Of a DNA stretch of 64,000 bases, positions 26,324 through 34,204 are shown piece by piece; positions within the stretch are counted from its first letter, which is position 1; each line of letters begins with the position of its first letter. The DNA lies in contig JBBRTV010000017.1 in NCBI GenBank assembly GCA_038243995.1, positions 1 through 64,000 of the forward strand. The letters run 5' to 3'. Below the pieces are notes generated by a model. That model had not been told where the DNA came from. It did not search any database and saw only the letters and a program-made list of their open reading frames with translations. The stretch is from Scleromatobacter sp038243995 (GTDB lineage Bacteria; Pseudomonadota; Gammaproteobacteria; Burkholderiales; Burkholderiaceae_C). The position numbers and the translations under genes are program-made.

Positions 26324-26440
26324 GTCGATCGGCCGCCCACAGGGCGAACATGCGACGCGCTCATGGAATGCCGGACTGTCGGCGAGCCGACGCGCCGGGT
26401 ATCTACACTGAACTCCCACGCCACGCCTGCACGAGACTCC

Positions 26441-27136
26441 ATGGACAACGACCTTGAACTCGGTGACCTCTTCGACCGCAACACCAAATGGGCGGCGGGG
26501 ATGGAAAAGCGCGACCCCGGCTTCTTCTCGCGCCTGCTGAAGCAGCAGTCGCCGCAATACCTGTGGATCGGCTGCGCCGACAGCCGCGTGCCCGCCAACG
26601 AGCTCGTCGGGCTGCTGCCGGGCGAGCTGTTCGTGCATCGCAACGTGGCCAACGTCGTCGCGCACTCCGACCTGAATGCCCTGTCGGTGATCCAGTTCGC
26701 GGTCGACGCCCTGAAGGTGCGCCACATCATCGTCGTCGGCCACTCCAATTGCGGCGGCGTCGTGGCGGCGTTGCACAACACCCGGGTCGGAGTCGTCGAC
26801 AACTGGTTGCGCCACGTGCAGGACGTGCGCAACGCGCATCTCGACTTCCTGCACTCCCTGCCCGCCGCCGTCCAGGTCGACGCGCTCGTCGAGCTGAACG
26901 TGCTCGAGCAGGCGCGCAACGTCTGCCTGTCGACGGTGGTCGAGGATGCGTGGCACCGCGGGCAGACAGTGGTCGTCCACGGTTGGGTCTACGGCCTGCA
27001 CAACGGACTGCTCGAGGACCTGAGCTTCACCGTCGACCACATGAACGACGTCGCGCCCGGCTATGCGCGCGCGCTCGCCGCGCTCAAGAAGCGCTACCTG
27101 CCAGCCCCGGCGCTGGCGCCCGCGGAGCGCGACTGA
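26441..27136 (+). CDS. can: Beta-class carbonic anhydrase
   Basis: Interconverts CO2 and bicarbonate. The 231-residue protein has the zinc ligands Cys45, His101 and Cys104 (WIGCADSRVPANE, VVGHSNCGG) and the Asp47-Arg49 dyad. ATG at 26441 fits the family N-terminus MDNDLELGDLFDRN. Its TGA overlaps the ATG of aceK by one base. It may supply bicarbonate for the biotin carboxylase LiuD of the same pathway (inference). Confidence 0.94.
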   Translation: MDNDLELGDLFDRNTKWAAGMEKRDPGFFSRLLKQQSPQYLWIGCADSRVPANELVGLLPGELFVHRNVANVVAHSDLNALSVIQFAVDALKVRHIIVVGHSNCGGVVAALHNTRVGVVDNWLRHVQDVRNAHLDFLHSLPAAVQVDALVELNVLEQARNVCLSTVVEDAWHRGQTVVVHGWVYGLHNGLLEDLSFTVDHMNDVAPGYARALAALKKRYLPAPALAPAERD

Positions 27137-28956
27137 TGTTCCCGCGCCGGCTGGACGACCCGAACGCCTACGCGATCGCCCAGGCGCTCGTCGAGGGCTT
27201 CAATCGCCACTACCAGCTGTTTCGCGCGACGTGCCGCGAGGCCAAGCTGCGCTTCGAGCAGGGCGACTGGCACGGCCAGCAGAAGGCGCAGGGCGACCGC
27301 ATCGCCTTCTACGACATGCGCGTCGAGGAGGCGACCGAGCGCCTGCAGACGGAGTTCAGGGCCGCCAGCCTGTCGGGCGACACGTGGCAGCACGTCAAGC
27401 TGCACTACATCGGACTGCTCACCGATCACCACCAGCCCGAACTCGCCGAGACCTTCTTCAACTCGGTGACGACCAAGATCCTGCACCGAAGCTATTTCCG
27501 CAACGACTTCATCTTCGTGCGTCCGGCGATCTCGACCGAATACATCGAGAACGACGAACCGGCCGCAATGCCGACCTACCGCGCGTACTACCCGACCCGC
27601 GAAACGCTGCACGAGGTCTGCATGCGCGTCGTCACGAATTTCCAGCTCGCGGTCGAATTCGAGGACCTGGGCCGCGACGTCGGCCAGGTGGTCGAAGCCC
27701 TGCTGCGCGAACTCGAAGACCAACGCTTTCGCGCCAACTTCCAGGTGCAGGTGCTGTCTTCGCTGTTCTATCGCAACAAGGGCGCCTACATCGTCGGAAA
27801 GGTCGTCAACGGCTTCAGCGAGCTGCCATTCGCCTTGCCCATCCTGCACGGCGACCTTGGCAAGCTGGCGATCGACGCCGCGCTGATCGGCGAAGAGGAT
27901 CTGCTGCTGCTGTTCAGCTTCGCGCGGGCTTACTTCATGGTGGATATGGAGGTTCCCAGCGCCTACGTCCAGTTCCTGCGTTCGTTGATGCCGCGCAAGA
28001 CGCGCGCTGAACTCTACAGTCAGGTCGGCCTGGGCAAGCAGGGCAAGAATCTGTTCTATCGCGACTTGCTGTTCCACCTGCGCCACTCGAGCGACCACTT
28101 CCGCATCGCCCCCGGCATCAAGGGCATGGTGATGCTCGTCTTCGACCTGCCGTCGTTCCCGTTCGTCTTCAAGGTCATCAAGGACTTCTATCCGCCGCAG
28201 AAGGAAACCACGCGCGAGCAGATCATGAGCAAGTACCTGCTCGTGAAGCAGCATGATCGCGTCGGGCGCATGGCCGACACGCTCGAGTTCTCGAACGTCG
28301 CGTTCCCGCGCGCCCGGTTCGAGGAAGAGCTGGTCGCCGAGCTGAAGCACTTCTGCGGCAGCCTGATCGAGGACGACGGCGAGATGCTGGTGATCAACCA
28401 CGTCTACATCGAGCGCCGCATGATTCCGCTCAACATCTACCTGCAGGACGCCACCCGCAGCCAGATCGAGCAGGTCGTCGTCGAGTACGGCAACGCGATC
28501 AAGGATCTCGTCTCGGCCAACATCTTCCCCGGCGACATGCTGTGGAAGAATTTTGGCGTCACGCGCCACGGCAAGGTCGTGTTCTACGACTACGACGAGA
28601 TCGAATACCTGACCGACTGCTCCTTCCGTCGCGTGCCCGAGCCGCGCAACGAGGAGGAAGAGATGTCCGGCGAGGTCTGGTACACCGTCCACCCGAAAGA
28701 CGTCTTCCCCGAGACGTTCGAGCCCTTCCTGCTCGGCAATCCCCAGGTGCGCGAAGTGTTCATGGCTCACCATGCCGACCTGCTGGACGCCGCCTACTGG
28801 CAACAGCACAAGGAGCGCATCATGTCGGGGTACGTGCACGACGTGTACCCGTACGACGCTTCCAAGCGGTTTTGCGTGCAGCGCGCCGCGTTGCGCGCCG
28901 GCGCGGCCCCGCCCTCGATTCCCGACGCGACGGCCGCCCTGCCGTCGCCCGCCTGA
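27136..28956 (+). CDS. aceK: Isocitrate dehydrogenase kinase/phosphatase
   Basis: Phosphorylates and dephosphorylates isocitrate dehydrogenase, setting the branch between TCA cycle and glyoxylate shunt. The 606-residue protein shows family blocks FYDMRVEEATERLQ, VFDLPSFPFVFKVIKDFYPP, SKYLLVKQHDRVGRMADTLE and the catalytic NIFPGDMLWKNFGVTRHGKV with FYDYDEIEYLTDC. The start ATG overlaps the stop of can (TGATG), implying coupling. Linking it to liuA makes sense, since leucine breakdown yields acetyl-CoA. Confidence 0.96.
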   Translation: MFPRRLDDPNAYAIAQALVEGFNRHYQLFRATCREAKLRFEQGDWHGQQKAQGDRIAFYDMRVEEATERLQTEFRAASLSGDTWQHVKLHYIGLLTDHHQPELAETFFNSVTTKILHRSYFRNDFIFVRPAISTEYIENDEPAAMPTYRAYYPTRETLHEVCMRVVTNFQLAVEFEDLGRDVGQVVEALLRELEDQRFRANFQVQVLSSLFYRNKGAYIVGKVVNGFSELPFALPILHGDLGKLAIDAALIGEEDLLLLFSFARAYFMVDMEVPSAYVQFLRSLMPRKTRAELYSQVGLGKQGKNLFYRDLLFHLRHSSDHFRIAPGIKGMVMLVFDLPSFPFVFKVIKDFYPPQKETTREQIMSKYLLVKQHDRVGRMADTLEFSNVAFPRARFEEELVAELKHFCGSLIEDDGEMLVINHVYIERRMIPLNIYLQDATRSQIEQVVVEYGNAIKDLVSANIFPGDMLWKNFGVTRHGKVVFYDYDEIEYLTDCSFRRVPEPRNEEEEMSGEVWYTVHPKDVFPETFEPFLLGNPQVREVFMAHHADLLDAAYWQQHKERIMSGYVHDVYPYDASKRFCVQRAALRAGAAPPSIPDATAALPSPA

Positions 28957-29023
28957 GCCGGCTGCCACGCGACAACGCGCGCGCCCTGCTCGTTCTTCCC
29001 CCATGATTTCAAGGAGCCTTTCC

Positions 29024-30202
29024 ATGTCCGAATCCATAGTCATCGTTTCCGCCGCCCGCACGCCCATCGGCGGCATGCTGGGCGATTTCTCGGCGCTGGC
29101 CGCCTGGGAGCTCGGCGCCGTCGCCATCAAGGCCGCGGTCGAGCGTGCCGGCGTGCCGGGCGATGCCATCGACGAGGCGCTCATGGGCAACTGCCTGATC
29201 GCCGGCCAGGGCCAGGCGCCCGCTCGCCAGGCCGTGCGCCGCGCCGGCCTGCCCGATTCCGTGGGCGCCGTGACGCTCAGCAAGATGTGCGGCTCCGGCA
29301 TGCGCGCGATGATGTTCGCGCACGACATGCTGCTGGCCGGCAGTGCCAACGTGATGGTTGCCGGCGGCATGGAGAGCATGACCAACGCGCCGCACCTGAT
29401 GTTCGCGCGCAAGGGCGTGCGCTACGGCGCCGCGCAGATGTTCGACCACATGGCGCTCGACGGACTGGAAGACGCCTACGACCGCGGCCGTGCGATGGGT
29501 GTCTTCGCCGAAGCCTGCGTGGGGAAGTACGGCTTCTCGCGCGAAGCGCAGGACGCGTTCGCGATCGCCTCCACCCGACGCGCCAAGGAAGCCAACGAAA
29601 GCGGCGCGTTCGACTGGGAGATGGCGCCGGTCGCACTGCAGGGCAAGGGCGGTGAGTCCATCGTCAAGTTCGACGAGCAGCCCTTCAAGGCCAAGCTCGA
29701 CAAGATCCCGACGCTGAAGCCGGCGTTCAAGAAAGACGGCACGATCACTGCCGCCAACGCCTCGAGCATCTCCGACGGCGCCGCCGCCCTGGTGCTCATG
29801 CGCGAATCCGAAGCGTCACGCCTCGGCGCGCAGCCGATCGCGCGCATCGCCGGCCACGCCGTGCACGCACAGGCGCCCGAATGGTTCTCGACCGCCCCGG
29901 TGGGCGCGATCGAGAAGCTGCTCAAGAAGACCGGCTGGACGGCGCCGTCGGTCGACCTGTGGGAAGTGAACGAAGCGTTCGCGGCCGTCACCATGGCCGC
30001 GATGACCGAGTTCAAGCTCGCGCACGAGATCGTCAACGTGCACGGCGGCGCCTGCGCGCTCGGCCACCCGATCGGCGCGTCCGGCGCGCGCATCGTCATC
30101 ACGCTCCTGGGCGCCCTGCGGCGCCAGAACAAGAAGCGCGGCGTCGCCGCCCTGTGCATCGGCGGCGGCGAGGCCACCGCCCTGGCCGTGGAATTGCTCT
30201 GA
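29024..30202 (+). CDS. Acetyl-CoA C-acyltransferase (thiolase)
   Basis: A 392-residue biosynthetic-type thiolase that condenses or cleaves acetoacetyl-CoA. Nucleophile Cys89 in TLSKMCGSGMRAMM, NEAFAAV, the catalytic His in GGACALGHPIGASGAR and the second Cys in ALCIGGGEATAL are all present. ATG at 29024 follows AAGGAG by 7 bases; an earlier ATG at 29003 lies before that site. It would cleave the acetoacetyl-CoA formed after the LiuE step. Confidence 0.93.
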   Translation: MSESIVIVSAARTPIGGMLGDFSALAAWELGAVAIKAAVERAGVPGDAIDEALMGNCLIAGQGQAPARQAVRRAGLPDSVGAVTLSKMCGSGMRAMMFAHDMLLAGSANVMVAGGMESMTNAPHLMFARKGVRYGAAQMFDHMALDGLEDAYDRGRAMGVFAEACVGKYGFSREAQDAFAIASTRRAKEANESGAFDWEMAPVALQGKGGESIVKFDEQPFKAKLDKIPTLKPAFKKDGTITAANASSISDGAAALVLMRESEASRLGAQPIARIAGHAVHAQAPEWFSTAPVGAIEKLLKKTGWTAPSVDLWEVNEAFAAVTMAAMTEFKLAHEIVNVHGGACALGHPIGASGARIVITLLGALRRQNKKRGVAALCIGGGEATALAVELL

Positions 30203-30287
30203 CAGGGAAAACCGGAGCGCCGCAGGGCTTTCCGTTTCGCCCCGGGCCTGTCGTCCGGCACACTGCAGGCCCTCGCTCAACGAAACC

Positions 30288-30779
30288 ATGCCTTCGATGT
30301 CCATGACCGATCCCGCCCAGCCCATCCGTGACGAATCGTCTTCCGCCGACCTCGTCGCGGTGGGCGAGCGCACCGAACTTCTCACGCGCTACACGCGCGA
30401 CGAGATCGCGCGCTTCGCCACCCTCACCTGCGACAGCAACCCGGTGCACCAAGCCCGGGACGCGGCGCAACGTGCCGGGCTGGCCGACGTCATCGCGAGC
30501 GGGCAGCACACCTCGGCCCTGATGAGCGGCCTGGCGGCCACGCATTTCTCGCGCAGCGACGATGGCGTCGCACGCGAGATGCTCTGCCTGAACTTCAATT
30601 TCGCGTACCGGGAGCCCATCTTCGCGGAGCAGGACGTCGCGCTCGAATGGGTCGTCACCAGCACCGAATGGAACCAGAGCCTGGGCGGCGTGATTGCCCA
30701 ACTCGACGGGCGGGCCGTCGTCGCGAACGCTCCGGCCGTGATCGCGCGCGGCACCGTGCTGGTGCGGCGCGCCGCGTGA
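30288..30779 (+). CDS. MaoC-like hotdog-fold dehydratase
   Basis: A 163-residue single-hotdog protein. The hydratase-2 signature is recognisable as RYTRDEIARFATLTCDSNPV followed by His (Asp and His catalytic pair), then GLADVIASGQHTSALMSGL. Likely an (R)-specific enoyl-CoA hydratase or related thioester-binding enzyme; substrate not known. Forward, 85 bases after the thiolase. Confidence 0.78.
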   Translation: MPSMSMTDPAQPIRDESSSADLVAVGERTELLTRYTRDEIARFATLTCDSNPVHQARDAAQRAGLADVIASGQHTSALMSGLAATHFSRSDDGVAREMLCLNFNFAYREPIFAEQDVALEWVVTSTEWNQSLGGVIAQLDGRAVVANAPAVIARGTVLVRRAA

Positions 30780-30802
30780 CGTCGCACCCGCAGCGCTGAA
30801 TC

Positions 30803-31330
30803 ATGAATCGCTGGCTGCTGCGCCCCCGCGTCCTCGGCTGGATTGCGTTCGCTGTCTTCGTCTCCATCACGCTGTTCCAGGTGCCCTGGAGTCCGGCCGC
30901 GAGCCTGCATTTCAATGAATTCACCGGCGCGCCGCCGTTCGACGAGCGGCCCGCGGGCTACACCCTGTCCGGCGCCATCTACGCATTCGAGCGGCTCGGT
31001 GCGCAGGGCCTGTTCGATTACGAGGCCTACCGCGTCCTCGACCTCTTCTTTCCGTGGCTCCTCTGCGGGCTTGTCGCGGCCGTGATGCTGCGGCTCGACG
31101 CGGCACGCGCCACGATGTGGCCCTGGCTCGCGGCGATCGCCGACACCGCCGAGAACGCGGCCCAGTTCGCGATGCTCGCGACGCGCCGCGACCTGGCCCC
31201 CGAACTCGTGCAATGGGCGAGTCTCCTGACGCAGCTGAAGTTCGTCCTGTACGCCGTCATGCTGGCGATGTTGCTCGCAGTCGGCGCCCGCGCGCTGTGG
31301 CGGCAGCGCCGACCGACGCGGGCCCGCTGA
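30803..31330 (+). CDS. Predicted four-helix membrane protein
   Basis: A 175-residue protein I cannot assign to a family. Four hydrophobic stretches: VLGWIAFAVFVSITLF, VLDLFFPWLLCGLVAAVML, the region about MWPWLAAIADTAENAAQFAM, and FVLYAVMLAMLLAVGARAL. A polar loop of about 50 residues (residues 33-75) separates the first two, and the C-terminus is basic (WRQRRPTRAR), suggesting a cytosolic end. It lies in the lipid/acyl-CoA gene run between the MaoC-like gene and an SDR. Confidence 0.65.
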   Translation: MNRWLLRPRVLGWIAFAVFVSITLFQVPWSPAASLHFNEFTGAPPFDERPAGYTLSGAIYAFERLGAQGLFDYEAYRVLDLFFPWLLCGLVAAVMLRLDAARATMWPWLAAIADTAENAAQFAMLATRRDLAPELVQWASLLTQLKFVLYAVMLAMLLAVGARALWRQRRPTRAR

Positions 31331-31365
31331 CGCTGCGCGCCCCCTCCCTTTCGAAAGCCGGTCCG

Positions 31366-32058
31366 ATGACATCCACCACGCCCTCGCCTGCCCGCAACGT
31401 GCTCATCGTGGGCGCCTCGCGTGGCCTTGGATTGGAGTTCGTGCGCCAGTACCGCGCGGCGGGCGTGCGCGTCGTCGCCACCGCGCGCGACGACGACGGT
31501 CTCGCGCGCATCGCCGCGCTGGGTGCGAAGGCGCTCAAGCTCGACGTCGTGGACGCCGCGAGCGCCGCCGGTCTCGGCTGGCAGATCGACGGCGAGGCGT
31601 TCGACACGGTATTCGTCGTCGCAGGCGTCTACGGGCCGCACACCAGCGGCCTCGAGCCGCCGTCCGCAGCCGACTTCGACGTCGTCATGCACACCAACGT
31701 GCTGGGCGTGATGCGCGTGTTGCCGGCGATCGCCGACGCGCTCGCGCCGGACGCGCGCATCGGCGTGCTGTCGTCGCGCATGGGGTCGATCGGCTTGCGC
31801 AAGGACACGGCGGGCTGGCTCTACCGCGCATCGAAGGCGGCGGTGAATTCGGTGCTCAAGGACGCCTCGCTCGCGCTCTCGGGCCGCGCCCTGTGCGCGG
31901 CATTCCACCCAGGCTGGGTGCGCACCGGGATGGGCGGTGCCGGTGCCGACCTGGCCCCGGCGGAGTCCGTCGCCGGCCTGCGCAGCGCGCTCGCCGGCCT
32001 CGATGCGACGCGCAACGGCAGCTTCCTGAACTACGACGGCAGCGCGCTCGCCTGGTAG
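31366..32058 (+). CDS. Short-chain dehydrogenase/reductase
   Basis: A 230-residue Rossmann-fold oxidoreductase: NAD(P)-binding NVLIVGASRGLGLEFV (TGxxxGxG type), VVAGVYGPHT in place of NNAG, VLSSRMGSI with the catalytic Ser, and WLYRASKAAVNSV with the YxxxK pair. CAAFHPGWVRTGMGG follows. Resembles the C-factor/sniffer-like SDR group. Substrate unknown; 35 bases after the membrane protein gene, 37 before an acyl-CoA dehydrogenase. Confidence 0.85.
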   Translation: MTSTTPSPARNVLIVGASRGLGLEFVRQYRAAGVRVVATARDDDGLARIAALGAKALKLDVVDAASAAGLGWQIDGEAFDTVFVVAGVYGPHTSGLEPPSAADFDVVMHTNVLGVMRVLPAIADALAPDARIGVLSSRMGSIGLRKDTAGWLYRASKAAVNSVLKDASLALSGRALCAAFHPGWVRTGMGGAGADLAPAESVAGLRSALAGLDATRNGSFLNYDGSALAW

Positions 32059-32095
32059 GCGACGACGCGCCCGACGACAACGACGAGACATCCTC

Positions 32096-33229
32096 ATGCA
32101 CCTCTCCGAAGACCACCGCGCCGTCCAGGACGCCGTCCGCGCCTACGTGCGCGATCGCATCGCGCCGAAGGCGGCTGCCTGGGATCGCGACGCGCATTTT
32201 CCGCAGGAGGAACTGCGCGGCCTCGCCGATCTCGGCTGCTACGGCATCGCCGTGCCCACCGAGTGGGACGGCGCCGGGCTCGACTACCTGTCCCTGGCGC
32301 TCATCCTCGAGGAGATCGCGGCCGGGGACGGCGCCACGTCGACCATCGTCAGCGTCAACAACTGCCCGGTCGCTTCCATTTTCATGGCCTTCGGCAATGA
32401 CGACCAGAAGGAACGTTTCCTGAGGCCGCTCGCGCGCGGCGACATGCTCGGCGCCTTCTGCCTGACCGAGCCGCACGTCGGTTCCGAGGCCGGCGGCCTG
32501 CGCACGACGGCGACGCGGGACGGCGACGACTACGTGCTGAACGGCGTCAAGCAGTTCATCACCAGCGGCAAGAACGGCGACCTCGCGATCGTCATGGCCG
32601 TCACCGACAAGGCCGCCGGCAAGAAGGGTATCAGCGCGTTCATCGTGCCGACGAAGACGCCCGGCTACGTCGTCGCCCGGCTCGAGGAGAAGATGGGCCA
32701 GCATGCGAGCGACACCGCGCAGATCCTGTTCGAGAACTGCCGCGTGCCCGCTGCCAACCTGATCGGCGCGGAAGGGCAGGGGCTGAAGATCGCCCTGTCC
32801 GGCCTCGAAGGCGGACGCATCGGCATCGCCTCGCAATCGGTGGGCATGGCGCGCGCCGCGTTCGAAGCAGCGCTGCGCTATTCGAAGGAGCGCGTCGCCT
32901 TCAAGCAGCCGATCTTCGAACACCAGGCGATCCAGTTCAAGCTCGCCGACATGGCCACGCAGATCGAGGCGGCGCGACAGCTCATCCACCACGCCGCGAG
33001 CCTGAAGGACGCCGGCCTGCCATGCCTGAAGGAGGCCGCGATGGCCAAGCTGTTCGCGAGCGAAATGGCGGAACGCGTCTGCTCCGCGGCGATCCAGGTC
33101 TTCGGTGGCTACGGCTACACGACCGACTTCCCGGTCGAGCGCATCTATCGCGACGTCCGCGTGTGCCAGATCTACGAGGGCACCTCCGAAGTGCAGAAGA
33201 TCCTGATCGGGCGCGCCCTTGCCGGCTGA
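32096..33229 (+). CDS. Acyl-CoA dehydrogenase (short/branched-chain type)
   Basis: A 377-residue flavoprotein with FCLTEPHVGSEAGGL, VLNGVKQFITSGKNGDLAI and GGYGYTTDFPVERIYRDVRV. Unlike LiuA, the catalytic Glu sits in the ordinary place, QIYEGTSEVQKILIGRALAG, so it is a butyryl/short-branched-chain type enzyme rather than a second isovaleryl-CoA dehydrogenase. It may act on isobutyryl- or butyryl-CoA, the substrates linked by IcmF (inference). No LiuR palindrome is visible before it. Confidence 0.9.
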   Translation: MHLSEDHRAVQDAVRAYVRDRIAPKAAAWDRDAHFPQEELRGLADLGCYGIAVPTEWDGAGLDYLSLALILEEIAAGDGATSTIVSVNNCPVASIFMAFGNDDQKERFLRPLARGDMLGAFCLTEPHVGSEAGGLRTTATRDGDDYVLNGVKQFITSGKNGDLAIVMAVTDKAAGKKGISAFIVPTKTPGYVVARLEEKMGQHASDTAQILFENCRVPAANLIGAEGQGLKIALSGLEGGRIGIASQSVGMARAAFEAALRYSKERVAFKQPIFEHQAIQFKLADMATQIEAARQLIHHAASLKDAGLPCLKEAAMAKLFASEMAERVCSAAIQVFGGYGYTTDFPVERIYRDVRVCQIYEGTSEVQKILIGRALAG

Positions 33230-33286
33230 AGTCGATCGACCGCCGAAGCGGGCGCCTTGGGCGACCGGATGGCGCAGGGGCGCGCG

Positions 33287-33880
33287 ATGCTGCCGGTGAT
33301 GACGTCGAAGAGCGGCATTCATCCGTTCCCGTCTTCGCGCAGGATGGGCGCCTGGTTGCAGATCGACGGTTCGCTGAGTGCGCGCATCGCGTCGGTCAGC
33401 GGCAGCCTGACCGTGCGGGTGCTGCGCCAGGGGCCGACCCGCCTGCAGCCGGCAGAAGCCGAGCGGCTCGGCTGCCCGGCCGGAGCGGGCGCGCATGGTC
33501 GCGAAGTGATCCTGCTGGCCGACGGCGTGCCGGTGGTGTACGCACGCAGCGTGTTGCAGGCCGTGCATTCGCGCGGCACCTGGAAGGCGATCCGCGGCCT
33601 CGGCAATCGCGCGCTGGCCGACCTGCTTTTCGGCCTGCCTGCCGCGCAGCGGTCGAGCTTCGAGTTCGCCCGCTTCGCGCCCGGTTCGCGTATCTCGGCG
33701 ACCGTGCACCGCCGCTGGCGCGATGCAACCGGTCGCGAATGGGGGCGACGCGAGGTCTGGGCGCGCTGCTCAGTGTTCACGCGGCGGGACGCACCATTGC
33801 TGGTCACCGAATGCTTCGCGCCGACGATCGAGCGATTCGACGCGCCGCAACGCGCGCGGGCCGTGCCCTGGCGCGGCTGA
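33287..33880 (+). CDS. ubiC: Chorismate pyruvate-lyase UbiC
   Basis: Converts chorismate to 4-hydroxybenzoate, the first committed step of ubiquinone synthesis. The 197-residue protein has the UbiC pattern SLSARIASVSGSLTVRVLRQ, VILLADGVPVVYARSVL, WKAIRGLGNRALADLLF and a Trp/Arg-rich ending. ATG at 33287 is chosen because AGGGG lies 6 bases upstream; TTG at 33257 or ATG at 33269 would extend it. Ubiquinone is the acceptor for electrons from ETF, hence from the two acyl-CoA dehydrogenases nearby. Confidence 0.85.
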   Translation: MLPVMTSKSGIHPFPSSRRMGAWLQIDGSLSARIASVSGSLTVRVLRQGPTRLQPAEAERLGCPAGAGAHGREVILLADGVPVVYARSVLQAVHSRGTWKAIRGLGNRALADLLFGLPAAQRSSFEFARFAPGSRISATVHRRWRDATGREWGRREVWARCSVFTRRDAPLLVTECFAPTIERFDAPQRARAVPWRG

Positions 33881-34204
33881 GCGCGCACGAAACCGAATTC
33901 CCGCAATGCGATGCTCGAGCGTTGGCGCCGCGCCTCGGGTAAGCCCTGATCCGCCTGGTCGGGCACTGCATTTCGCAGCCGTGTCGACGCAGTTCGTCGC
34001 AAACCGGCGGCACCTCCGGCGGTTCAGGGGAACCATTGGCCCAGCGGCTGTTCCCAGTTCGCTACACTGGTTCGTTGCGGTCGACACCGACCTCCATCAG
34101 TGGTCCGCATGCCGCCTGCAAAGGTGGAAGTCTCGTCCTGCAAGGTACCCCACGAAGGTGCCGCGCGGGCGGGATCACCGACTAGATTCATCCGAGGACG
34201 CGCT
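33881..34204. other. Intergenic region before the M13 peptidase array
   Basis: 324 bases without a recognisable gene. A TACACT hexamer at 34063-34068 could be a -10 box but no matching -35 is visible. The ribosome site GAGGA at 34194-34198 belongs to the first M13 gene. No terminator for ubiC was found. Confidence 0.4.
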
